DNA of 16,302 bases, taken from assembly GCA_045591645.1 (NCBI GenBank), contig JAZNTG010000037.1:1-16302 (forward strand), read 5' to 3'. The notes under the pieces are model-generated. The model saw only the letters and a program-made list of their open reading frames with translations. It searched no databases and was not told where the DNA came from. Position numbers and translations under genes: made by a program. The DNA is from SFWF01 sp045591645. Lineage in GTDB: Bacteria > Bacillota > Clostridia > Oscillospirales > Acutalibacteraceae. Positions 1 to 6,580 of this stretch are shown here, piece after piece; the first letter of the stretch is position 1, and every line of letters begins with the position of its first letter.

Positions 1-1250
1 ACACGGGGAGTAGCGGCTTCAAGCTCGCCCTTCCTGAGACCTACACTGTAAGCAAAGTTAACGAGAGCAGCCTCGGTCGGCTCACCCTCAGCCTGATTGT
101 CAGAGTTAAGGCTTGCGTCGGAGCAGAGAGCCATAGCGGTAGCAACAAGAGCGGTATCGCCAATGTGCTCAACAACGGTCATCTTGTTCTGAGTCAGAGT
201 ACCCGTTTTATCCGAGCAGATGACCTGAGTACAGCCGAGCGTCTCAACGGCGGTGAGACGGCGGATAACGGCATTACGCTTTGACATATTGGTAACACCG
301 ATGGAAAGAACTACCGTAACAACGGTGGCAAGACCTTCAGGGATAGCCGCAACTGCAAGAGAAACTGCAACCATAAAGGTTTTTAAGATAGATGTCAGCT
401 GAAAGTCACCTGTGGTTATAAGCTCAAATGCAAAGATGAATACGCATATACCGAGAACAAGCTTGGAAAGTGTCTTTCCGAGCTGATCAAGACGGCGCTG
501 AAGAGGAGTCTGCTCATCTGTGGCGGCAGCAAGTGCTCCTGCTATCTTACCCATTTCGGTATCCATACCGGTAGAGGTTATAACAGCCTTGCCGCGTCCG
601 TAAACAACGGTAGAGCCCATATAGCACATATTCTTACGGTCACCGAGCGGAACATCCTCCTGTCCCTCGCTGAGTCCGAGCGCGTCGAGCATCTTGTTTA
701 CGGGTACGGATTCGCCTGTCAGAGCGGCCTCTTCGATCTTAAGGCTTGCGTTTTCAATGATGCGTCCGTCAGCGGGGACAGCGTCGCCTGCTTCAAGGAT
801 AACGACATCACCGGGAACGAGCTCATCCGAGTGAAGCACGACCATCTTGCCGTCACGCATTACCTTACAGGTTGCGGCGGTCATAGTCTGTAAAGCTTCA
901 ATAGCAGCTTCTGCCTTGCTTTCCTGAAACACACCGAGTATCGCGTTCAGAAGTACAACTATAAGGATGATGAATACTTCTGCGAGACTTTCCTGCTCGG
1001 CACCGGGCATATTATTGTTTATAACCGTCGTAACTGCGGAAACAGCGGCTGCGATGATAAGAATAATAAGCATTGGGTCCTTAAGCTGTGCCAAGAAGCG
1101 CTGAAGCAAAGTGGGCTTCGGGGCCTCCTTCAGCTTGTTGCGGCCGTACTTTTGGAGACGCTGTCCTGCTTCGGAAGTGGTCAGACCGTCCTCGGTCACT
1201 TCGAGGGACTTAAGCACCTGCTCGGCCGACTGGGTATAGGTTTTATTCAT
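1..1250 (-). CDS. Calcium-type P-type ATPase (N-terminal part, cut by window edge)
   Basis: This is an ATP-driven cation pump of the plasma membrane, most likely exporting Ca2+ (type II). Only about 416 N-terminal residues are present; the reading frame is still open at base 1. The protein begins MNKTYTQSAEQVL, with the usual cation-ATPase N domain, two hydrophobic segments around residues 58-110, the actuator loop with PADGRI and LTGES, and a third and fourth membrane pair containing AAIPEGL. The phosphorylation motif DKTGTLT follows at bases 192-212 (Asp347). PEGL in M4 fits a Ca2+ rather than a heavy-metal pump, which would have CPC. ATG at 1248-1250 is preceded by AAGGAGA on the minus strand. 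It has its own strong promoter and a leader of about 80 nt. The nucleotide-binding domain and C-terminal helices lie outside the window, so ion specificity is inferred from family only. Confidence 0.93.
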   Translation of the reverse strand, partial: MNKTYTQSAEQVLKSLEVTEDGLTTSEAGQRLQKYGRNKLKEAPKPTLLQRFLAQLKDPMLIILIIAAAVSAVTTVINNNMPGAEQESLAEVFIILIVVLLNAILGVFQESKAEAAIEALQTMTAATCKVMRDGKMVVLHSDELVPGDVVILEAGDAVPADGRIIENASLKIEEAALTGESVPVNKMLDALGLSEGQEDVPLGDRKNMCYMGSTVVYGRGKAVITSTGMDTEMGKIAGALAAATDEQTPLQRRLDQLGKTLSKLVLGICVFIFAFELITTGDFQLTSILKTFMVAVSLAVAAIPEGLATVVTVVLSIGVTNMSKRNAVIRRLTAVETLGCTQVICSDKTGTLTQNKMTVVEHIGDTALVATAMALCSDASLNSDNQAEGEPTEAALVNFAYSVGLRKGELEAATPR

Positions 1251-1335
1251 CGGTCATTCTCCTTTTTATTTGACTGAAATGGCTAAAATAAACACATACG
1301 GTTTCATTTACCAATTTCAGATTCATATTGCTATG

Positions 1336-1364
1336 ATTATATCATTTCCAGAAAAAAAGTGCAA
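1336..1364 (-). promoter_or_regulatory. Sigma-A promoter of the 1-1250 ATPase
   Basis: On the minus strand, -35 TTGCAC (1364-1359) and -10 TATAAT (1341-1336) are separated by exactly 17 bp, with a TGa extended -10. Transcription would start near 1329, giving a leader of about 80 nt. That leader contains a 7-bp inverted repeat, CTGAAAT/ATTTCAG (1274-1280 and 1314-1320), just ahead of the ribosome site. The promoter lies between the regulator gene and the ATPase, so the ATPase need not depend on read-through. Confidence 0.75.
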
Positions 1365-1380
1365 TATAGATAAATATATT

Positions 1381-2049
1381 TCACAAAAGCTTAAAAAAAT
1401 TCTTACGGCTTTCGATTATGCCTTCGTTCCGAAGTTTACTTATCTCTGCCGAAAGTCCGCTTCGGTCGACCTCAAGATAGTCTGCGAGTTCCTGACGGTC
1501 AAAGGGGATATAAAAGCTACGGCTTCGGTTTTTCTTTGCCTCATTCATAAGGTATGCCATGAGCTTTTCACGCGTAGTGCGCTTAGAGGTTACTTCAATA
1601 CGCTGATGAAATAGAAGCGTTTTTGTAGCGAGATCTCTCATAAGGTTAAAAATAAGCTGTCTGTGAAAACCACAGCTATTCTCACAGGTATAAAGAATCC
1701 TCTCACAGTTTATAAGCATTATCTCGCATGCCTCATTCGCGATGACCGATACGGGTACGGTCTTCATTCCTGCACAGGCGAAGGCTTCGCCAAAGACCTC
1801 GGACGGAGAAATACTGGTAAGTATGCTTCGGTTTCCATAGTAGTCTATTTGTTCTATCTGCGCCGAGCCCGAGAGCACTATTCCAATATATTTTGCAGGA
1901 TTACCCTCGGCTATGATAGTGTATTTCTTATCAAAATATTCCAGCTTTGCGCCAAGGCAGATGAGCATACTTATCAGGTTATCATCATCAATGCCTTGAA
2001 AAAGAGCGCATTTTTTTAAAATTTTCAGATATTTTTTCAGAAAAATCAT
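1381..2049 (-). CDS. Crp/Fnr-family transcriptional regulator
   Basis: A 222-residue DNA-binding regulator of Crp/Fnr size. Residues about 15-125 form the cyclic-nucleotide-type beta-roll sensor (FVKL-like start, then PSEVFGE at 82-88). Residues about 150-222 form the winged helix, with DRQELADYLEVDRSGLS and the recognition helix near 194-206. The arginine expected after FGE in true cAMP binders is not seen (the segment reads KTVPVSVIA), so cAMP is an unlikely ligand. Seven cysteines (14, 31, 92, 108, 115, 122, 126) leave redox, Fe-S or heme sensing open. The gene is divergent from a ferredoxin and is likely to control it; HcpR-type Crp/Fnr proteins of anaerobes regulate hcp and ferredoxin genes under nitrosative stress. 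The ATG is abutted by AAAAGG with almost no spacing, so initiation may be weak. It ends in TGA, showing that TGA is a stop in this genome. Confidence 0.92.
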   Translation of the reverse strand: MIFLKKYLKILKKCALFQGIDDDNLISMLICLGAKLEYFDKKYTIIAEGNPAKYIGIVLSGSAQIEQIDYYGNRSILTSISPSEVFGEAFACAGMKTVPVSVIANEACEIMLINCERILYTCENSCGFHRQLIFNLMRDLATKTLLFHQRIEVTSKRTTREKLMAYLMNEAKKNRSRSFYIPFDRQELADYLEVDRSGLSAEISKLRNEGIIESRKNFFKLL

Positions 2050-2054
2050 CCTTT

Positions 2055-2070
2055 TGTTGAAAATTCAACA
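2055..2070. promoter_or_regulatory. Palindromic operator, probable Crp/Fnr box
   Basis: TGTTGAAAATTCAACA is a perfect 7-bp inverted repeat around a 2-bp centre, in the divergent region between the regulator and the ferredoxin. Its centre (2062.5) is about 41.5 bases before the start expected from the ferredoxin -10 box, the classic class II activator position. It also lies just downstream of the regulator's own predicted start, where binding would block transcription. Size and half-site (TTGAA) resemble Fnr-type boxes. That this regulator is the ligand is inference. Confidence 0.72.
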
Positions 2071-2084
2071 GAATTATTACTTTC

Positions 2085-2113
2085 ATTGTATTATAATTAG
2101 TTTACAAAATCAA
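2085..2113 (-). promoter_or_regulatory. Predicted promoter of the Crp/Fnr gene
   Basis: On the minus strand, -35 TTGATT (2113-2108) and -10 TACAAT (2090-2085) have a 17-bp spacer. The start would be near 2078, placing the palindrome at roughly +8 to +23, consistent with autorepression by roadblock. It overlaps the opposing ferredoxin promoter. Confidence 0.5.
2092..2097 (+). promoter_or_regulatory. -10 box of the ferredoxin promoter
   Basis: A consensus TATAAT with no recognisable -35 hexamer at 16-18 bp upstream (the 17-bp position reads CAGAAT). A good -10 with a missing -35 and a palindrome centred near -41.5 is the pattern of an activator-dependent promoter. Confidence 0.55.
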
Positions 2114-2127
2114 GGAGGTAATGAATT

Positions 2128-2820
2128 TTGGTAAGAAAAATCATTAAAATAGATGAAGAAAAATGTAACGGATGCGGTGCTTGCGCGGCGGCTTGTCATG
2201 AGGGCGCTATCGAAATGATAGATGGAAAGGCAAAGCTCACTCGCGAGGATTACTGTGACGGACTCGGCGATTGTTTGCCTGCTTGCCCGACCGATGCTAT
2301 AAGCTTTGAGGAACGCGAGGCTCCCGCCTATAACGAAGAGGCGGTAAGAATGGCAAAAATGCAAAAGCACGGCGTAAAGCTACCCTGCGGATGCCCCGGT
2401 ACACAGTCAAAAGCTATAAAGCGCGAAGTGGTAACTTTGCCAAAAGCACAGGTCGCAAGTCAACTCTCTCAGTGGCCCTGCCAGATAAAATTGGTACCCG
2501 TAAACGCGCCCTACTTTGAGGATGCAAACCTGCTCATTGCCGCTGACTGTACTGCCTATGCTTACGGAAACTTCCATAATGAGTTTATCCGCAATCACAT
2601 AACACTTATAGGCTGCCCCAAGCTTGACGAAGGCGACTATGCTGAAAAGCTAACGGCAATAATAAAGAATAACAATATAAAGAGTGTTAAAGTGGTACGC
2701 ATGGAAGTGCCTTGCTGCGGCGGTATCGAAAACGCTGTTAAACGCGCTCTGCAGGCAAGCGGAAAGTTTATCCCGTGGCAGGTCATAACGATATCAACAG
2801 ACGGAAGAATTCTTGAATAA
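2128..2820 (+). CDS. Dicluster 4Fe-4S ferredoxin-like protein
   Basis: A 230-residue cytoplasmic electron-transfer protein. The N-terminal third is a bacterial-ferredoxin domain: CNGCGACAAAC (Cys13, 16, 19, 23), then CDGLGDCLPACP (Cys43, 49, 53). The second motif lacks one classical cysteine, so one cluster may be incomplete or differently ligated; this CDGLG form is common in a clostridial/archaeal family. The C-terminal part (80-230) carries conserved cysteine patches: CGCPG (87-91), WPC (117-118), ADC (141), GCP (163) and VPCCGG (195-199). They suggest a further metal or redox site of unknown role. TTG at 2128 is chosen because AAGGAGG (2112-2118) is 9 bases upstream; the nearer ATG at 2121 opens a frame that stops after eight codons. 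It is probably controlled by the adjacent Crp/Fnr protein. The physiological partner is unknown. Confidence 0.88.
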   Translation: MVRKIIKIDEEKCNGCGACAAACHEGAIEMIDGKAKLTREDYCDGLGDCLPACPTDAISFEEREAPAYNEEAVRMAKMQKHGVKLPCGCPGTQSKAIKREVVTLPKAQVASQLSQWPCQIKLVPVNAPYFEDANLLIAADCTAYAYGNFHNEFIRNHITLIGCPKLDEGDYAEKLTAIIKNNNIKSVKVVRMEVPCCGGIENAVKRALQASGKFIPWQVITISTDGRILE

Positions 2821-2825
2821 TTAGG

Positions 2826-2854
2826 TTGTCAATTGCAATAATCGGTGATATAAT
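2826..2854 (+). promoter_or_regulatory. Sigma-A promoter of the flavodiiron gene
   Basis: TTGTCA (2826-2831), a 17-bp spacer and TATAAT (2849-2854) with a TGa extension form a near-consensus promoter in the 65-base gap after the ferredoxin gene. The start is near 2861, about 25 bases before the ATG. The flavodiiron/rubredoxin pair can therefore be made independently of the ferredoxin. Confidence 0.78.
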
Positions 2855-2885
2855 TACTGTAAAAACGTACACAGAGGTACAAAAA

Positions 2886-4040
2886 ATGAAAATCACAAAT
2901 GACATCAGATATATTGGCGTAAACGATCATAAGCTTGACCTTTTTGAGGGTCAGTATATCGTTCCAAACGGAATGGCATATAATTCCTACGCAATAATCG
3001 ATGAAAAGATAGCTATTATGGATAGCGTGGATGCCGATTTTACCGATGAGTGGCTCGGCAATATCGAAAAAGCACTTGGTAAAAGAACACCTGACTATCT
3101 TATCGTTTCTCATATGGAGCCTGACCATTCGGCAAACATCGTTAATTTTTTAAATAGGTATCCCGAAGCGAAGATAGTATCTTCACTCAAAGCCTTTACT
3201 ATGTGTAAAAACTTCTTTGGCACTGATTTTGAAGACAGACGTATAGTAGTAGGCGAGGGAGACAGCCTGTCTCTGGGCAAACACACTCTTTCTTTTGTCA
3301 CTGCGCCGATGGTCCATTGGCCTGAGGTTATAATGGCGTATGAGAAGACTGATAAGGTCTTTTTCTCGGCAGACGCTTTCGGAAAGTTTGGTGCTTTGGA
3401 TATAGAAGAGGAGTGGGCGTGCGAGGCAAGACGCTATTATATAGGTATAGTCGGTAAATACGGCGCACAGGTACAGGCAGTGCTGAAAAAAACCGCGGCA
3501 CTCCAAATAGAGAAGATATGCCCGCTTCACGGACCTGTCCTTTCTGAAAACCTCGGCTATTATATTAATCTTTATGATATCTGGTCCGGCTACAGACCCG
3601 AGGAAGAGGGAGTTGTTATTGCATATACCTCGGTTTACGGGAATACTAAAAAGGCTGTGGAACAGCTTGCCGACAAGCTCAGTAAAAATGGATGCCCCAA
3701 GGTTGCTGTAAATGACCTTGCCAGATGCGATATGGCAGAAGCTGTAGAGGATGCTTTCCGTTACAGTAAGATAGTGCTTGCAACGACAACCTATAATAAC
3801 GATATTTTCCCCTTTATGCGTGAGTTTATAAACCACCTCACCGAGCGAGGCTTTCAGAACCGTACAGTTGCCTTTATCGAAAACGGAAGCTGGGCGCCGA
3901 CGGCGGCAAAAACGATGCGCAAAATGTTGGAAAACAGCAAAAATCTGACTTACGCAGAAAACGAAGTAAAAATTCTGTCAAGTATGACCGAAGAAAATAA
4001 AAATCAGCTCGAAGCATTAGCCGATGAGCTTTGCAAATAA
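2886..4040 (+). CDS. fprA: A-type flavodiiron protein (FprA), O2/NO reductase
   Basis: A cytoplasmic flavodiiron protein of 384 residues, the normal size for a class A enzyme. It reduces O2 to water and/or NO to N2O using electrons from rubredoxin. The N-terminal metallo-beta-lactamase-like domain (1-240) has every expected diiron ligand: HMEPDH (His76, Glu78, Asp80), His144 in MVHWPE, Asp163 in SADAFG and His215 in CPLHGP. The C-terminal flavodoxin domain (about 243-384) has the FMN phosphate loop TSVYGNT (248-254). ATG at 2886 is preceded by AGAGGT with 7-base spacing. A longer frame opening at TTG 2826 would place translation on top of the -35 box and is rejected. Rubredoxin follows 22 bases downstream with no promoter between, so the two form an operon. 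O2 versus NO preference cannot be read from sequence. Confidence 0.96.
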   Translation: MKITNDIRYIGVNDHKLDLFEGQYIVPNGMAYNSYAIIDEKIAIMDSVDADFTDEWLGNIEKALGKRTPDYLIVSHMEPDHSANIVNFLNRYPEAKIVSSLKAFTMCKNFFGTDFEDRRIVVGEGDSLSLGKHTLSFVTAPMVHWPEVIMAYEKTDKVFFSADAFGKFGALDIEEEWACEARRYYIGIVGKYGAQVQAVLKKTAALQIEKICPLHGPVLSENLGYYINLYDIWSGYRPEEEGVVIAYTSVYGNTKKAVEQLADKLSKNGCPKVAVNDLARCDMAEAVEDAFRYSKIVLATTTYNNDIFPFMREFINHLTERGFQNRTVAFIENGSWAPTAAKTMRKMLENSKNLTYAENEVKILSSMTEENKNQLEALADELCK

Positions 4041-4062
4041 TTAATTGTACGGAGGTAATAAA

Positions 4063-4218
4063 ATGAAATATGTATGTGATGTATGCGGATGGGAATATGA
4101 CGAGGCACTAGGAGATCCCGATAACGGAATTGCCCCTGGCACAAAATTCGAGGATCTTCCCGACGATTTTGCTTGCCCATTATGTGGAGTAGACAAAACC
4201 AACTTTAGTGAAGCGTAA
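4063..4218 (+). CDS. Rubredoxin
   Basis: A 51-residue one-iron electron carrier. The Fe(Cys)4 site is CDVCG (Cys5, Cys8) and CPLCG (Cys38, Cys41). The middle reads GDPDNGIAPGTKFEDLPDDF, the rubredoxin signature. Two aromatic core positions differ from the commonest form: Trp10 where Tyr is usual after CG, and Phe36 where DDW is usual. ATG is preceded by GGAGG with 7-base spacing. It lies directly after the flavodiiron gene and is the expected electron donor to it. A long hairpin ends the operon. Confidence 0.96.
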   Translation: MKYVCDVCGWEYDEALGDPDNGIAPGTKFEDLPDDFACPLCGVDKTNFSEA

Positions 4219-4239
4219 AAAGAAATCTCAAATCCGAGA

Positions 4240-4284
4240 ATGATATGAACCCCAAAAGTTAGATGCTTTTGGGGTTCATATCAT
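4240..4284 (+). terminator. Terminator after rubredoxin
   Basis: A 19-bp perfect inverted repeat (4240-4258 with 4266-4284) around a 7-base loop, followed by TTTT. The right arm begins immediately past the stop codon of the convergent gene (4286-4288), so the hairpin may also end that transcript, although the T-run favours the plus strand. Confidence 0.85.
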
Positions 4285-4285
4285 T

Positions 4286-6241
4286 TTATGGCGAGTATTT
4301 GTCTTTAATTTTGTTCAAATCATTGGTAGGCGGCATACAGCTGTGATCTTTACATACATAGTAGGTTGTCTTTCCGTCTTTAAGCGGATATTCCTTTGCA
4401 GGCTGTGATAATAAATTAATTATTGCATTTGCAGGAAAGGCAAAAGGTAAACTATTCATATCTTGTTTATCATCTGCCGCAATGGTCACCTTAATTGGCG
4501 GATCGTTATATTCTAAAAGTGAAACTAAAAACATTGCATGATTGATTGGATATTGCGATGCTTCAGCAGAGATAAAATTTAACTGTTGCTCGGTTAATCG
4601 TTTGTATTCATCACCTGACGTCAAAAGATATAGTTTAACAAAGTTATATGCCATCAGCGAATTTCCGCTAGGAATAGCACCGTCATAGGTTTCCTTTGGT
4701 CGTAATATCAGTTCTTCACTTTGATTTCCATATAAATAAAATCCACCTGTATTATCGCTAAAATTTTCTATAACTTTATTGCACAGTTGTTTTGCACGAC
4801 TTAAATAACTGTTATCTAGAGTAGCTCTGTATAAGCTAAGCTCGGCAAATATATAACTTGCATAATCATCTAAAAAGCCTTTTACGCCACGTTTTCCGTC
4901 GCGGAAGCTGACAAATAGTGTGTCATTTTCACACAGATAGTTTTGTATAAATTCATCTGCTTTTTGTGCTGCATGAAGATAAATATCTTTTTGGCTCACA
5001 AGATATAATTCACACATTGCGGCAATCATAAGTGAGTTCCACGAGGTTAGAATTTTATCATCTAAATGGAGCGAATACCGATTCTTTCTGAACTGTTGCA
5101 GCTTGGGTAAAAACGCTTCAAACGATTTATCATTAGGGTCGCTGTGTAGCAGATTAGGAATACTCTTTCCCTCAAAATTTCCTGTACTTGTTATATCGAA
5201 ATGTCTGTTGAATTTCTCTCCGTCGGTTTCACCCAAAACACTAATAATTTCATCAGGTGTAAATAGATAATATTTTCCTTCTTTGCCTTCGCTGTCGGCA
5301 TCCTGCGCACTGAGAAATCCACCGTCTTTTGATGTCATCTCACGCAAAATATACTGTGCCGTTTTTTCGGCAATTTCAAGATATAAACTGTTGTTGGTTA
5401 CAGAATATGCCTTAGAGTAGCTGAGTATCAGTAATGCGTTGTCATAGAGCATTTTTTCAAAGTGAGGAACAAGAAATTTTCTGTCGGTCGAATACCTACA
5501 GAAGCCAAACCCGATATGGTCAAACATACCGCCTCGGTACATCCCCAAAAGAGTGTGTTCCGACATTTGCAGACAGTTTTTGTCTTTATATCGCTCATAG
5601 TATGAAAGTAAAAACAAAAGGTTGTGCGGTGTCGGGAATTTCGGTGCACGGCCGAAACCACCATATTTTTCGTCATAAATTTTACTGTATACTGAAACAG
5701 CAGAGTGTAATAAATTTATTTCTGCATTACTGTCGGCTTTATCAGTATGATTTAAATGATTAATAATCTTATCTGACTGCTCAAGCAACGAAGCCCTATC
5801 ATTTTTCCAAGCCTCGTTAATGGCAATAAGCAGTTCTTTAAAACCAATCATACCGCCGCGAGAAGTTTTCGGAAAATACGTCCCTGCAAAAAATGGTTTT
5901 TGATCAGCCGTCATAAAAATGCTTGTTGGCCAACCACCGCTACCCGTAAACGCTTGACAAACGGACATATAAACGCTGTCTATGTCTGGCCTTTCTTCCT
6001 TATCTACCTTTACAGATATAAAATGGCGGTTTAGAATATCAGCTATTTCCTCATCCTCAAAGCTTTCGTGGGCAAGCACATGACACCAATGACAAGCACT
6101 GTAACCAATACTCAAAAAAATAGGTTTGTCTTCGGCTTTTGCGCGCGCAAAAGCCTCGTCACACCAAGGATACCAGTCTACAGGATTTTCCTTGTGTTGC
6201 AAAAGATAAGGACTTGTTTCGTATTGTAAACGATTACTCAA
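4286..6241 (-). CDS. yyaL: YyaL-type thioredoxin-domain protein (DUF255)
   Basis: A 651-residue soluble protein of the DUF255/YyaL/SPATA20 family. Residues 1-165 are a thioredoxin-like domain opening with NRLQYETSPYLLQH, carrying CHWC (50-53) in place of CGPC and GGWP (102-105). The rest (about 170-651) is an alpha/alpha-barrel resembling N-acylglucosamine 2-epimerases, with the typical PKFPTPHNL and HFEKMLYDNA segments. Length matches the family. Its reaction is not established in bacteria; a redox or sugar-related role is inference from fold. The start is TTG at 6239-6241, with GAGGTG 5 bases upstream on the minus strand. The gene converges on the rubredoxin operon and is divergent from a 58-residue ORF. 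It is visibly more A+T-rich than the genes at either end of the window, hinting at a different history. Confidence 0.93.
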   Translation of the reverse strand: MSNRLQYETSPYLLQHKENPVDWYPWCDEAFARAKAEDKPIFLSIGYSACHWCHVLAHESFEDEEIADILNRHFISVKVDKEERPDIDSVYMSVCQAFTGSGGWPTSIFMTADQKPFFAGTYFPKTSRGGMIGFKELLIAINEAWKNDRASLLEQSDKIINHLNHTDKADSNAEINLLHSAVSVYSKIYDEKYGGFGRAPKFPTPHNLLFLLSYYERYKDKNCLQMSEHTLLGMYRGGMFDHIGFGFCRYSTDRKFLVPHFEKMLYDNALLILSYSKAYSVTNNSLYLEIAEKTAQYILREMTSKDGGFLSAQDADSEGKEGKYYLFTPDEIISVLGETDGEKFNRHFDITSTGNFEGKSIPNLLHSDPNDKSFEAFLPKLQQFRKNRYSLHLDDKILTSWNSLMIAAMCELYLVSQKDIYLHAAQKADEFIQNYLCENDTLFVSFRDGKRGVKGFLDDYASYIFAELSLYRATLDNSYLSRAKQLCNKVIENFSDNTGGFYLYGNQSEELILRPKETYDGAIPSGNSLMAYNFVKLYLLTSGDEYKRLTEQQLNFISAEASQYPINHAMFLVSLLEYNDPPIKVTIAADDKQDMNSLPFAFPANAIINLLSQPAKEYPLKDGKTTYYVCKDHSCMPPTNDLNKIKDKYSP

Positions 6242-6335
6242 AAAATCACCTCGAATATTATTAAATTTATTATTCGCTCTATGTTTTTTAATATGCGAAA
6301 GTTGGCAGGTATAGTAGTTGGGGAAAAAGTTAAAA

Positions 6336-6341
6336 TATAAT
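6336..6341 (+). promoter_or_regulatory. Possible -10 box of the 58-residue ORF
   Basis: TATAAT in an A+T-rich stretch, 24 bases before the start codon. No convincing -35 lies 16-18 bp upstream, so the assignment rests on the hexamer alone. Confidence 0.3.
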
Positions 6342-6365
6342 TACAATTATTTTTTGGAGGAAAAA

Positions 6366-6542
6366 ATGAAACGAGATGAAATGCCTGTTGGATTTTCAAT
6401 GGCACTTGCTCAGAATCCCGAGGCTATGCAGAGATTTGCAATGCTCAGTGAAGATGAAAAGAAACAAATAATAGATGGGACACATTCGGTTAGATCAAAA
6501 CAGGAAATGCACGAATATGTTAATAAGCTTGTAAGTATTTAA
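6366..6542 (+). CDS. Small conserved-looking protein of unknown function, 58 aa
   Basis: The frame has an ideal ribosome site, TTTTTGGAGG ending 5 bases before the ATG at 6366. It encodes a 58-residue, charged, soluble protein with no signal peptide, no membrane segment and no cysteine. Its centre, ALAQNPEAMQRFAMLSEDEK, followed by SKQEMHEYVNKL, looks like two to three amphipathic helices. It recalls short Firmicute proteins and the C-terminal helical tail of YdeI/OmpD-associated proteins, but I do not recognise a function. An in-frame upstream extension to 6318 lacks a ribosome site and is not used. The gene stands alone between two minus-strand genes, divergent from yyaL and convergent with the tocopherol-cyclase-like gene, and ends at a shared hairpin. 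Confidence 0.72.
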   Translation: MKRDEMPVGFSMALAQNPEAMQRFAMLSEDEKKQIIDGTHSVRSKQEMHEYVNKLVSI

Positions 6543-6543
6543 A

Positions 6544-6567
6544 ACCACAGACAAATTCGTCTGTGGT
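6544..6567. terminator. Shared hairpin between convergent genes
   Basis: A 9-bp perfect stem, ACCACAGAC with GTCTGTGGT, around a 6-base loop. It lies 1 base after the 58-residue ORF and 13 bases after the stop of the opposing gene. The minus-strand side is followed by TTTTA, so it fits best as the terminator of the tocopherol-cyclase-like gene and may serve both. Confidence 0.65.
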
Positions 6568-6580
6568 CTTCGTATATAGC

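Noticed and set aside
5..13. GGGGAGTAG resembling the core of the yybP-ykoY (manganese) riboswitch
   Set aside because: It is antisense to continuous ATPase coding sequence, and no surrounding riboswitch helices are visible.
1270..2019. Plus-strand open frames of 114 and 118 codons across the Crp/Fnr gene
   Set aside because: They are antisense shadows of the regulator and leader; no ribosome sites and no recognisable domains.
2826..2885. In-frame TTG extension of the flavodiiron protein by 20 residues
   Set aside because: It has no ribosome site and coincides with the -35 and -10 boxes of a strong promoter; ATG 2886 has AGAGGT at good spacing and begins with the family's usual N-terminus.
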